Source: Chloroflexota bacterium (GTDB lineage Bacteria > Chloroflexota > UBA6077 > FW602-bin22 > CADDYW01). From it: 64,000 nt of DNA. Location of the stretch: assembly GCA_902810745.1 (NCBI GenBank), contig CADDYW010000008.1, positions 37,400-101,399 of the forward strand, written 5' to 3'. This document shows, one piece after another, positions 8,526-18,301 of the stretch (position 1 is the stretch's first letter; each line of letters opens with the position of its first letter). The translations under genes and the position numbers were made by a program. The notes under the pieces are model-generated. The model worked only from the letters and a program-made list of their open reading frames with translations. It had not been told where the DNA came from and ran no database searches.

Positions 8526-9661
8526 AGATCGCATTTCTTGACTTCGTTCTCGACCGGCGCCGCCCCGGGTCGAGCGGCCTCAGCGACATCGCCTGGAGTA
8601 TGGCACGGCACCTGGTTCGCGAAGGGCACGAAGCGCACGTCGTCGGTCCCTACCCCGCCCCGACGTGCACCTCACCTGGTGTTACCGTTCACAGTTTCGC
8701 GGTTCCCCCCATAGGATACCGCAATATCATCGGCCATTGCCTGATTGTGCTGAAGATGCGACTGATCGTACAACGTCTCCAGGGGCTGGATGCCATTCAC
8801 GCGCCGGAGTATCTCTCCACGGGCATGATCGCTCCGTCGAGCAAGGTGCCGGTCACGCTGACGACGCCGGGGAATATCTATGAGCGAATAGCCCATGGCA
8901 ATCCGTATGACTGGTCGACAACTCTGGTTTATAAGCTCGCCGCGCGCTCGTCCGCCCGCTGGTGCACCCTCGTTCACGCGATCAGTTCCGACCAGGCGCG
9001 CTGGTGGCAGGCGATTGGTACATCTCCTGACCGTGTGAGCGTCTTCCCGCTCGGTGTGAGCTTCGAGCTCTTCCACAGGCGTCCGCGCGCACGAGCCGTG
9101 CTCGGATTACCTCCGAGCGATGCCATCATCCTCTACGTGGGGCGCCTTTCCCGAGAGAAGAATGTCCCAATCCTGCTCGAAGCCGTGGCGCGGCTCGCGG
9201 CGAAGAACCGCAACGTCCAGCTGCACCTCATCGGCACCGGCCCCGAACGCACGACCCTCGAGCAGCTGGCCCACGATCGGTCGATCGCTGATCTGGTCCA
9301 CTTCGACGGGCACATCCCTTTGGATCTCCTTCCGTACTGGTACTCGGCGTCCGACGTTTGTGTCCTTCCGTCGACGAGCGAACCTCTCGGTCGCGTCATG
9401 CTCGAGGCCATGGCCTGCGGAACAATCTTTGTTGGCGCCGCTGTCGGGGGAATCGTCGACCACGTGCACCACGGTATCAATGGCTACCTCGTCGCACCCG
9501 GCGATGCAGAACAGCTCTCTCGGATCCTCGACCAGGCCCTTCACGACGATGACGCCGCGCGCCGAATTCGCAAGCAAGCCGTGTGCTACGCCCGCGAGCA
9601 TTTCGATTGGACGGCCATCGTACGCCAGTACCAGACCGCCTTTGAGAGGGCGATTCGATGA
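8522..9661 (+). CDS. GT4 family glycosyltransferase
   Basis: Complete GT-B glycosyltransferase of about 379 residues. The N-terminal domain starts VKIAFLDFVLDRRRPG. A hinge is followed by IILYVGRLSREKNV and the donor-site motif SEPLGRVMLEAMACG. Two tandem GTG codons (8519 and 8522) both overlap the previous stop; 8522 gives the usual 4-nt GTGA overlap. Its own stop overlaps the next ATG. It probably extends the glycan backbone; sugar specificity unknown. Confidence 0.87.
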   Translation: MKIAFLDFVLDRRRPGSSGLSDIAWSMARHLVREGHEAHVVGPYPAPTCTSPGVTVHSFAVPPIGYRNIIGHCLIVLKMRLIVQRLQGLDAIHAPEYLSTGMIAPSSKVPVTLTTPGNIYERIAHGNPYDWSTTLVYKLAARSSARWCTLVHAISSDQARWWQAIGTSPDRVSVFPLGVSFELFHRRPRARAVLGLPPSDAIILYVGRLSREKNVPILLEAVARLAAKNRNVQLHLIGTGPERTTLEQLAHDRSIADLVHFDGHIPLDLLPYWYSASDVCVLPSTSEPLGRVMLEAMACGTIFVGAAVGGIVDHVHHGINGYLVAPGDAEQLSRILDQALHDDDAARRIRKQAVCYAREHFDWTAIVRQYQTAFERAIR

Positions 9662-10413
9662 TGCGAAGCTGGTCAGCTCGTTTTTGCGCCTCGGGTCGCG
9701 CTGGTACCGACCAGCCGTCGACGGCCGTAGCGTGGCCTCTCGAATACCGGTTTGCCTTCGACCTCGCGGCAGCCACGCTCTTTGGACACGCCGCCTCGGT
9801 CCCGCGTACTGCCCTCCTGGCGTCGGCGCCCAGCTTCGTCTCCGAGTGGCTCCTACGGGCCGCGGATCCGCCCACGATCATCGCCGACTTCGAGCCCGTC
9901 GAGACCACGGTTCGACTGATCGCGGCGGCGCGAATGACGACGGCGCGCGTCGTCGAAGCCAAGGAGCTCGGCGACGCTCCCGGGCCGTACGGGCAGGCAC
10001 TGACGGGCGTGCTGTGGGCCTCTCCTCGCTCTGAGACATGGCGTGCCCTCGTCGGGATGCTCGATGGAATGCTCGAGACGGGCGCACGCGCAGTGATCCT
10101 TACTGCTGGCCCTCTCCGGCCCCTTCTTGCAGCTATTCGTCGTGGCTGGCGACCGGGCGAGCCCCGATACCCGATTCGCGACATCGACCGCGAGATCGGA
10201 CGTCGCGGTTTCTCCCTGGAAGAGACCTTTACGATTGGTGGACCCGAGGCGATTCGCTGGTCGACCCTGAGCCGCGTAGCTCGATTGCTCGGGCGCTCCG
10301 ATCTGATCGACCGCTACGAAGCCGGCTACCAGTTGGCTCTGGCGCCCCGGCGGGGCCACCGAGTGGGAGTAAATACGGTAATCGTCGCGCGTAAGGAGGG
10401 CACCGCGACGTGA
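9658..10413 (+). CDS. Uncharacterised protein, possibly methyltransferase-like
   Basis: 251 residues. I do not recognise a clear family. Alternating strands and helices (TALLASAPSFV, PTIIADFEPVETTVRLIAAAR, GVLWASPRSETWRALVGMLDGMLETGARAVILTAG) and a later R-G-F-S-L-E-E-T-F segment are reminiscent of the later strands of a class I SAM methyltransferase, but a glycine-rich motif I is not evident. It sits between a GT4 and a six-hairpin protein with 4-nt overlaps on both sides, so a role in modifying the same glycan is inferred. Confidence 0.6.
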   Translation: MMRSWSARFCASGRAGTDQPSTAVAWPLEYRFAFDLAAATLFGHAASVPRTALLASAPSFVSEWLLRAADPPTIIADFEPVETTVRLIAAARMTTARVVEAKELGDAPGPYGQALTGVLWASPRSETWRALVGMLDGMLETGARAVILTAGPLRPLLAAIRRGWRPGEPRYPIRDIDREIGRRGFSLEETFTIGGPEAIRWSTLSRVARLLGRSDLIDRYEAGYQLALAPRRGHRVGVNTVIVARKEGTAT

Positions 10414-11726
10414 TCCATGTCGTTCTCTCGACTGTGAGCCTGGCAGTGGCCCGACTTGAGTGCTGGCTCGAGTCCATGCGCACGCCAGGCGGCTACGGTG
10501 GTCCGGTGGTTCACTGGTGGCAGGATTGTCTCGCCTTCTGTGGCGCCGGGCTCGATTGGCGCTACGAGGGGATCATCGCCGGGTATCTTACGCTGTTCGA
10601 GCGGACCGGACAGGAGGCGTGGCTGGAGAAGGCACGGCGCGCCGGTCAAGACCTACTCCGTGGACAGCGCCCTGACGGTCACTACCAGTGCTCCTGCTTC
10701 GAGCTAAATCCTGGCATCGGCGGCACACCGCACGAAGCGGCGGCGGACATCGGCTTACTCCTCCTCGCGCGCGTCCTGCGAAAGCAACGACGTGACGACT
10801 GGGAGCCCTACCTCCGCGCGGCCGAGAGAAATCTGCGAGATTTCTACCTCCGGCGCCTCTGGTCCGAATCAGAGCAGAGATTTTATGACGGCGTGCAGCA
10901 GCCCTCCTTCGTGCCGAACAAATCGGCGACCCTGATCGAGGCGCTCTGCCTCGTGGCCGATCTCACGGGCAATGATGAGTGGCTGCATCGCTACGTTCGG
11001 CCAACCGCCAACGCGATCTTGGAGCATCAGGTGACGTCTCCGGGGAATCGGCTCGACGGAGCCATCGCTCAGAACTCCCTCGGACGCCAGACGATCCACA
11101 AGTACTTTCCTTACTACAACGCGCGCTGCGTGCCGGGACTGGTCCAGGCCTATGACCATCTCGGCGACACGCGTTACGTCGAGGCAGCACTCAAGGCCAT
11201 GGAGTTCGTGGCGCGCCACCGCGACCCGCTTGGTCGTTTTCCCCAGGTGCTTTATGCAAACGGTACAGTTAACCGCTTTCCGCAATGGATCGCCGCCTGC
11301 GGGGACATTCTCCGGGCGGCAGATCTCCTTCGGCCGTACGGGCTGGACTTTCCCGCCGAACCGACGCTCCAGTGGATGCTGAACGCCCAGCTCCCAAACG
11401 GCGCATTCGCGGTCGCGAGCGGCTTCGCCAGCCAGATCTCCCAGGTCGAGCCCGGCTGCACTCCGGATGCTCGTGATCTGATGCCAGTCGTCGGCTGGAA
11501 CGACAAGATCTTTCGCTACCTCGCGGGCAAGGTCGCGGAGCTTCCGACCGACGTCGACGGTCCCGAGCCATTCGAGACTGCCTGCTCGTGGCGGGGAAGA
11601 GAAGCTCTCTTCGCCGAGGATCCGCATTGTCTGCGGATCCTGGCTCGAGGACGAGAGCGGGGCGACCTCTATTTCTGGCACAAGGGAGCCGCGTGGGCTA
11701 CCGTTTCGCCGATGGGAAGCGCATGA
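10410..11726 (+). CDS. Six-hairpin glycosidase-like (alpha/alpha toroid) protein
   Basis: 438 residues of mostly helical sequence with recurrent Trp/Tyr-rich helix pairs (YEGIIAGYLTLFERTGQEAWLEKARRAGQ, CVPGLVQAYDHLGDTRYVEAALKAMEFV). This pattern is typical of the six-hairpin glycosidase superfamily, which includes unsaturated glucuronyl hydrolases, AGE-type epimerases and heparinase helical domains. No signal peptide is seen. GTG start overlaps the preceding stop by 4 nt; the stop overlaps the next ATG. Likely a cytoplasmic enzyme acting on a glycan or sugar; the family cannot be narrowed further. Confidence 0.62.
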   Translation: MIHVVLSTVSLAVARLECWLESMRTPGGYGGPVVHWWQDCLAFCGAGLDWRYEGIIAGYLTLFERTGQEAWLEKARRAGQDLLRGQRPDGHYQCSCFELNPGIGGTPHEAAADIGLLLLARVLRKQRRDDWEPYLRAAERNLRDFYLRRLWSESEQRFYDGVQQPSFVPNKSATLIEALCLVADLTGNDEWLHRYVRPTANAILEHQVTSPGNRLDGAIAQNSLGRQTIHKYFPYYNARCVPGLVQAYDHLGDTRYVEAALKAMEFVARHRDPLGRFPQVLYANGTVNRFPQWIAACGDILRAADLLRPYGLDFPAEPTLQWMLNAQLPNGAFAVASGFASQISQVEPGCTPDARDLMPVVGWNDKIFRYLAGKVAELPTDVDGPEPFETACSWRGREALFAEDPHCLRILARGRERGDLYFWHKGAAWATVSPMGSA

Positions 11727-12865
11727 GACAAAACAGCCGTGAGGGGGCAGCGCCCTGGCATCTGGTCGTCCTGCTCGGGCTGCTCGCCAGTGGGGTCTAC
11801 AACCTGTGGCGGTGGCGAAGCGATCGCTGCCTGGTTGCCAAGCACCTGCGCCGGTCGAGTCCGCCGCCTCCAGACCAGTGGCGCTCGGCGCCGCGGGTGA
11901 GCGTGCTGGTCGCAGCGTGGAACGAAGCCGATCATATTGATCGCCACGTCCGGAGCTTCGTCGGGCTCCGCTATCCCAACCGGGAGCTGATCCTCTGTGC
12001 AGGAGGTACCGACGATACCTACGCGCGGGCTGCACACTGGACGGGTCCGCAGGTGAAAGTGCTGGAACAATGTCCGGGCGAGGGAAAGCAGCGGGCATTG
12101 CGCCGCTGCTTCGCCATCGCCAATGGCGAAGTGATCTACCTCACCGACGCTGATTGCGTGCTTGACGACGATTCGTTCGAGCGTCTCGTGTTTCCGATTG
12201 CCCAGGGGTTGGAATCAGCCTGCTCCGGTAGCTCTCGTCCGTACTCGGAGCTGTCCCGACATCCTTTCGTCGTCTCGCAGATCGCCTCGCAGTGCTACAG
12301 CGCGCTCCACTCCCCGCTCTACGCGGCAGGTTTACTTGGCCGGAACTGTGCAGTTACCAGGGAACTGCTCCGGCAGTCGGGTGGGCTCGACGCACCTGCG
12401 CCGACCGGGACGGACTACGTTCTCGCCAAGTGTCTGGCCAGGGCAGGCGCCCGGATCCGCCAGATTCCCGACAGTCGGGTCCAGACGGATTATCCGACAA
12501 CGGCGTCCGAGTACCTTCGTCAACAGCGGCGCTGGCTCCGCAATGTGGTCGCGCGCGGCAAGGAGTACGGCGCGATCGACGAGGTACGGAGCTCGCTATT
12601 GACGTCTGGTGTCGGCGTCGCGATGATCACCCTTCCCTTTCTGGCGCTCGTCATCGGACCGATGGCGCTCGGCCTGTGGGTCCTCCTTCTCGGGCATGCC
12701 TTCCTGGGGCGGATTCGCTACATGTTCGTGGCCCGAGCCTATCAGGGTCTGCCGATCACTCCTGGCCAGATCGGCATGATCGTGCCGCTATTGATTCTCG
12801 ACTTCGTGGCCTGGGCGCGACCGCTTCTCGATTACGTTTTCAAGAAAGGGCAGGACACCTGGTAA
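11723..12865 (+). CDS. Membrane GT2 glycosyltransferase (processive-type, QQRRW motif)
   Basis: 380 residues: one N-terminal membrane helix (about 12-30), a GT-A domain with VSVLVAAWNEADHI, TDADC and a Q-Q-R-R-W motif near residue 271, then two or three C-terminal membrane helices. Q-x-x-R-W is the acceptor/product-binding signature of cellulose/hyaluronan synthase-like GT2 enzymes, so it could polymerise a homopolymer or act on a lipid acceptor. ATG 11723 is chosen because it overlaps the previous stop (ATGA) and matches the operon's coupling pattern. The TAA stop shares a base with the next ATG. Confidence 0.85.
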   Translation: MRQNSREGAAPWHLVVLLGLLASGVYNLWRWRSDRCLVAKHLRRSSPPPPDQWRSAPRVSVLVAAWNEADHIDRHVRSFVGLRYPNRELILCAGGTDDTYARAAHWTGPQVKVLEQCPGEGKQRALRRCFAIANGEVIYLTDADCVLDDDSFERLVFPIAQGLESACSGSSRPYSELSRHPFVVSQIASQCYSALHSPLYAAGLLGRNCAVTRELLRQSGGLDAPAPTGTDYVLAKCLARAGARIRQIPDSRVQTDYPTTASEYLRQQRRWLRNVVARGKEYGAIDEVRSSLLTSGVGVAMITLPFLALVIGPMALGLWVLLLGHAFLGRIRYMFVARAYQGLPITPGQIGMIVPLLILDFVAWARPLLDYVFKKGQDTW

Positions 12866-13338
12866 TGCGCGTGGCGCTGATCGCGAAGCCGGACGCGGCT
12901 GGTACGGGGGTGGGACGTTATGCCACGGAGCTGGAGCGGGCACTGCGGGCATTGGGGCACCAGGTGGTCGTGGTCCATCCGGTCGTTCCAGTTCCCGTAT
13001 GGCTGGCGCGTCTACTCCGTCGCTGGCTTGGGATCGACATCGAGGCATTCCTCCAGAATTACCCGGTCTGGATTCGCTACCCCGACGCCGACGTCTATCA
13101 CCTCACCAGTCAGAACCTGGCTTCGATCATGCTCTTCCACCGCCCGCCCGGCAAGACCGTGGTGACCGTTCACGACATTATTCCCTGGCTGGTTCGGCAC
13201 AATCCCGAGCTACGCGTCTATCGGCACTGGTTCGACGCGATGTTCGATTACCTGACCCTGCGTGGCCTCAAACGCGCGGACGCGCTGGTGGCAGTCTCGG
13301 AGTTTACCGCGCAGTCGCTGATCGGGGTCGTCGAATAG
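12865..13338 (+). CDS. N-terminal half of a GT4 glycosyltransferase (gene fragment)
   Basis: 157 residues that make a complete GT4 N-terminal domain: MRVALIAKPDAAGTGVGRYA, then TVVTVHDIIPWLV and ADALVAVSEFTAQSLIG. It stops at a TAG just where the interdomain linker should begin. No C-terminal domain is found downstream in any frame. The complementary half is at 7866-8525, upstream of the same operon block. ATG overlaps the TAA of the preceding gene (TAATG). Probably non-functional alone, unless the two halves associate in trans. Confidence 0.8.
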   Translation: MRVALIAKPDAAGTGVGRYATELERALRALGHQVVVVHPVVPVPVWLARLLRRWLGIDIEAFLQNYPVWIRYPDADVYHLTSQNLASIMLFHRPPGKTVVTVHDIIPWLVRHNPELRVYRHWFDAMFDYLTLRGLKRADALVAVSEFTAQSLIGVVE

Positions 13339-13561
13339 GCGCGCGGCTCGGGAAGGCGGCACACGTCACTCCTTTTCATCTACGACTGCCCGGACCGATT
13401 TCCGGCTGGTGCGTCGCGCGGCAAACCGTGCCGCGTCGTCCGAGACGATGGCACGCCGTGACAAACCGCCTGCGTCCCAGTCGAGCCACCTGCCAGCGCA
13501 GGTGCTCGAAAGCGGCGACGGTTTGCCCGAACTTATTCCTCGCGAGGACACGGGGAGTGCA
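13339..13561. other. Intergenic spacer at right edge of rearranged block
   Basis: 223 bp following the N-terminal GT4 fragment. Translations of the three forward frames show no recognisable remnant of a GT4 C-terminal domain, so the break is abrupt. The sequence just before 13562 carries the GGGGAG ribosome site of the next gene. Confidence 0.5.
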
Positions 13562-16243
13562 ATGAGCCACGAATCGACGGATCCAGGCCCGTTGGCGAAA
13601 GAAGGCTGCGAACGCTGTGGAGCGCCCTGGGATCCCGGGCTGCCGAGCGATGCGCCCTGCCCGGTGTGCTCCCGCTCGGGACACCCGGCACGGCTCTTTT
13701 CGCACCTGCGCCCGGACGATCGGCAATCACTCCTCGCGGCCGTCGGGGGCATTGGAGCAGTCATCTGCGCCTTCATGGTCGTGGTGCTCCTCGAGGCTGT
13801 CTCGAGCTTGCCGCGCCCCCCTACGACTGAGGCCCCGGTGGCGACCCCGGCTCCCGGATCCTCTCCCGCGACCTGGGCAGGCACGATCAATAAGGTTCAC
13901 GTCTGGGTAACCGTCGTGCCGCGCGGACACACGATCTCCACGGACGCGCGCCAGCACGAGCCCTGGTGGCGGTGGGGCAACACCTCAACAGATGCTTACC
14001 TGTTTGCCGCGGGCAGCCCCGACCGCGTTCTGCTGATTCTCACCTTCGATACCCGCGCAGACGGATCTCCCGAGGCACGGTTCTATCTGAATCAGATGGG
14101 AGCCAAGCCGGTGGATTACTCTCTCGACGGGACTACACTGACCGTCCGCACCGCTGGCGGACGTCCGACCCTGGTGATGCACCCGGACCACGGGGAGTGG
14201 CTCGTCGATGGTCAGGCAAACTATGATCTGACACTGCTCCTCTACAATTCGATTGCCGGCGTACCGCCGGCTCCGTCGCCAGAGGGTGACGTCCCCGATC
14301 AGGTGATCCACGTCGGAGGTCAGCACCCGGCCATCCCCGATTGGCAAACCCAGCAAGTGCTGCGTGATCCCTTCCCGAATCGCGGTTACTCGCGCTTTGC
14401 CGCGTCGTTGCGCATGGTTGATAGCCCACCGTTCAAGGTCGCCGCGCCGGTCTTTCCAGATTTCCCGTACTTTGGGATCGGTGATGGAAAGATCAACTGG
14501 TTCGAGGAGAATCCAAATCCTCTCTATCTCGACGCGACCCGACCGGAGTTCCACATCTTCTCGTTCACCGGATTCGAAACCGGGGGCTCGTACGAAATCT
14601 CGTCGCTCTCGCGGCCACCCCGTCCCGACTTCGAGGCTCCCTTTGCGTTTTACAATTTCGATCCGACCACGCGTCACGCCCAGCTGATCGTGCGTGCCGA
14701 GAGCTACCCGGCTGGCGACCCATTCGGACCTGCACCCACCAGCCGCCAGCGTTCCAGCTTCCGCTACTCCTGGACCGGCCCGGCCGTCGACCAGTGGCAG
14801 TTTTCGCTGCAGGTTGGCGGCTCCTTCCCGTACAGCCAGCAGATCGACATCGGCGGTATCAAGCTCTGGGGCGTCCCGCCGGGCGAGCTTCCCACCTGGG
14901 TCCTATCGAAAGCCTGGCCGGTCGTGACATTCGTCGAGGCGGTGAACGGGTACCCGGGCTCCGAGGGGATCTACTTTTACACCGTTCAGGGCCCAGGCCC
15001 GTGGCCCTGGCTCACCGGAGCGCGCGACCGTCCGCCGGATTACCTCGGAGAGCCGTATCTACTCCCGGACGTCAGGCTCTCTGACGCCAGCGGCGAAGGG
15101 CTGCCGCCCAGCTTCCGTGGAGAGTACATCGCCGATAACACCCACCGGATCGGGCTCTACCTGAGCCCGATCGACAATCGGGTTCACCTCGTCGACGCTC
15201 AGGGCGGGGTTTGGAACCTGGGGAGCTCACTCGTCCTGCGCGAGCACAACCTCGACGGGGGGGCATACGTCGATGCCTGGACGCTCGAGCGGGTGCCCCG
15301 ACCGGCGGCAGCTGGTGATCCGCCAAGGGCGCTGCCAGGCACGGTCGAGCAGGCCCTCTATGCGCTGGGCAGGTATGTTATCTATTCCGGCCCGGAGGGC
15401 GTCAAAATCCATGAGCTCGCCGATCTTCCGGCAAATCTGCCCCTGTCCCCTCCGTCGGATGTGGCGAGCTGGCGACAGTTCAATCAGCAAACGGCGCCAT
15501 ATCTGAAGCAGCAGCGGGATCCGCGGAACCTCGCAAGCTGGCTGACCGCCCTTCCCGGCAAGACGTTGACAATCGAGGGTGCACAGGTCTCGGATGTACG
15601 GTCCACGCAAGGCGGCTACCGCTTTGAGCTTGCCCTGCAACACGGCTTTCGAGCTCACGGCGATGCCGTATTACCGAGCTGGCAGAGCCTTCAGCCAGGA
15701 CGTTGGCTTGTTCGGCTCGATCAAGATATCACGGTGCAGTCCCTGTCGGCGTCCGGCGTCGTTCTGTCTCTGGGTATGATCCCCGATCAGTACCCGCAGA
15801 CCGGCGAACCAGTACAGCTGCGTATCGAGGTGACGGCAACCGGCCTCGCCGATATTCCCGACGCTACGCTACGAATACGCGCGCAGCACGGCACCAGTTC
15901 CGATGACCTCGCCGACGAAACCATCGACGTGCTCGCCGGTCGCCCTGCCAGGACAGCGTTGATCTGGCAGCCAAGCACCTCCGGCCGGTGGAATGTCGAG
16001 GTGCTGCTCGAACGGCCGGGTGGAGAGATCCTCGCCCAAGCCTCGCGTCCGGTGACCGTCTCCAACGGTCCGGCGACGGAAGAGAGAACAGTCCTGGCCC
16101 TGTCGGCCCCTAGTCGCTGGCAGGTCGGGGCACTCGCGCTTCTGATCGTGGTGCCCGTGATCATCTGGGTTCTCCTGCTGCCAATCCTGGGCGATCGTGG
16201 CCCGAGAGAGCCATCGCCGCGGGCCACGCTCAAGGGCGATTGA
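13562..16243 (+). CDS. Large bitopic protein: N-terminal zinc ribbon, TM, extracytoplasmic beta domains, TM
   Basis: 893 residues. C16/C19 and C33/C36 form a CxxC-x13-CxxC zinc-ribbon-like motif on the presumed cytoplasmic side. One membrane helix follows at about 61-80, then ~780 residues rich in beta strand, Pro and Trp, a C-terminal Ig/CARDB-like region, and a second helix near 865-885. No enzymatic motif is recognised. ATG 13562 is preferred over upstream in-frame codons because GGGGAG precedes it and the upstream part is low-complexity. Its position inside the locus suggests a role in assembly or surface anchoring of the glycan. Confidence 0.68.
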   Translation: MSHESTDPGPLAKEGCERCGAPWDPGLPSDAPCPVCSRSGHPARLFSHLRPDDRQSLLAAVGGIGAVICAFMVVVLLEAVSSLPRPPTTEAPVATPAPGSSPATWAGTINKVHVWVTVVPRGHTISTDARQHEPWWRWGNTSTDAYLFAAGSPDRVLLILTFDTRADGSPEARFYLNQMGAKPVDYSLDGTTLTVRTAGGRPTLVMHPDHGEWLVDGQANYDLTLLLYNSIAGVPPAPSPEGDVPDQVIHVGGQHPAIPDWQTQQVLRDPFPNRGYSRFAASLRMVDSPPFKVAAPVFPDFPYFGIGDGKINWFEENPNPLYLDATRPEFHIFSFTGFETGGSYEISSLSRPPRPDFEAPFAFYNFDPTTRHAQLIVRAESYPAGDPFGPAPTSRQRSSFRYSWTGPAVDQWQFSLQVGGSFPYSQQIDIGGIKLWGVPPGELPTWVLSKAWPVVTFVEAVNGYPGSEGIYFYTVQGPGPWPWLTGARDRPPDYLGEPYLLPDVRLSDASGEGLPPSFRGEYIADNTHRIGLYLSPIDNRVHLVDAQGGVWNLGSSLVLREHNLDGGAYVDAWTLERVPRPAAAGDPPRALPGTVEQALYALGRYVIYSGPEGVKIHELADLPANLPLSPPSDVASWRQFNQQTAPYLKQQRDPRNLASWLTALPGKTLTIEGAQVSDVRSTQGGYRFELALQHGFRAHGDAVLPSWQSLQPGRWLVRLDQDITVQSLSASGVVLSLGMIPDQYPQTGEPVQLRIEVTATGLADIPDATLRIRAQHGTSSDDLADETIDVLAGRPARTALIWQPSTSGRWNVEVLLERPGGEILAQASRPVTVSNGPATEERTVLALSAPSRWQVGALALLIVVPVIIWVLLLPILGDRGPREPSPRATLKGD

Positions 16244-16303
16244 GGATGCTCGCGGGCCTGGTTCTGCGGTCGCTTCAGCATTGCCAGGCCCTTCGGCGGC
16301 TGA

Positions 16304-17395
<1,092 letters not shown>

Positions 17396-17401
17396 ACGAG
17401 C

Positions 17402-18298
17402 ATGACGATGAGAACCTCCGGTGAGCCTGCCGATCGAGCCGCGGCGGTGATGGCGGCGTCGGTCACGCAGCTCCCAGATCGTCCCGTCGCGATCATCGGA
17501 TCTAGGGGGATGTCGATCGTCGCGGCGCTTCGAGAGGTCTGGGATTATCGCGAGCTGCTCTACTTCCTTGCCTGGCGCGACGTCAAGGTTCGTTACAAGC
17601 AGACTCTGCTTGGCGCGGCCTGGGCGATTCTCCAGCCATTCACGACAATGGTCGTGTTCAGTGTCTTTTTTGGCTACCTGGCTCACCTGCCATCCGAGGG
17701 AACCCCGTACCCTATCTTCGCCTACAGCGCCCTGGTGCCGTGGACCTTCTTCGCGACTGCCCTGAACCAGGCGACCGGTAGTCTGATCGCCCACGAGCAT
17801 GTCATCACGAAGGTCTACTTTCCGCGGCTCGTCCTCCCCACGGCCGCGGTGCTGGCCGGAGTTCCCGACCTGCTCATCGCCTTCACGGTCCTCATTCTCC
17901 TGATGCTGGGGTTCGGTATCAGTCCGACGGTCGCAATCATTGCTACCCCGCTGCTCGCGGGCGTCGCCTTGATGACGGCACTCGCGGCCGGACTCTGGCT
18001 CTCGGCCTTGAACGTCCAGTATCGCGACGTGAAATATGCGATTCCGTTCCTGATTCAGTGCTGGCTGTTCGCCACGCCCGTTGCCTACCCGAGTACGCTC
18101 CTGCCCGAGCCGTGGCGCACGCTCTACGGGCTCAATCCCATGGTCGGGGTGATCGAGGGCTTTCGCTGGGCCCTTCTCGGGACCACCGCGAGCTCGCCAG
18201 CGATGCTGGCCGTCTCGGTCGTCGTGACAACGCTTCTCCTCATCGGAGGCGTCTCCTACTTTCGGCGAGTCGAGAAGACTTTCGCCGACGTGGTGTAA
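17402..18298 (+). CDS. wzm: ABC-2 type polysaccharide export permease (Wzm-like)
   Basis: 298 residues, about six membrane helices. The family block YRELLYFLAWRDVKVRYKQT followed by L-G-A-A-W-A-I-L-Q-P is typical of TagG/Wzm/KpsM-type permeases, and a late LNPMVGVIEGFRW motif matches. It exports a complete undecaprenyl-linked glycan with the ATPase encoded immediately downstream. The first ~35 residues are a poorly conserved cytoplasmic extension, and a later start is possible. Being next to a Wzx flippase gene in the same locus implies two export routes. Confidence 0.9.
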   Translation: MTMRTSGEPADRAAAVMAASVTQLPDRPVAIIGSRGMSIVAALREVWDYRELLYFLAWRDVKVRYKQTLLGAAWAILQPFTTMVVFSVFFGYLAHLPSEGTPYPIFAYSALVPWTFFATALNQATGSLIAHEHVITKVYFPRLVLPTAAVLAGVPDLLIAFTVLILLMLGFGISPTVAIIATPLLAGVALMTALAAGLWLSALNVQYRDVKYAIPFLIQCWLFATPVAYPSTLLPEPWRTLYGLNPMVGVIEGFRWALLGTTASSPAMLAVSVVVTTLLLIGGVSYFRRVEKTFADVV

Positions 18299-18301
18299 GT
18301 G

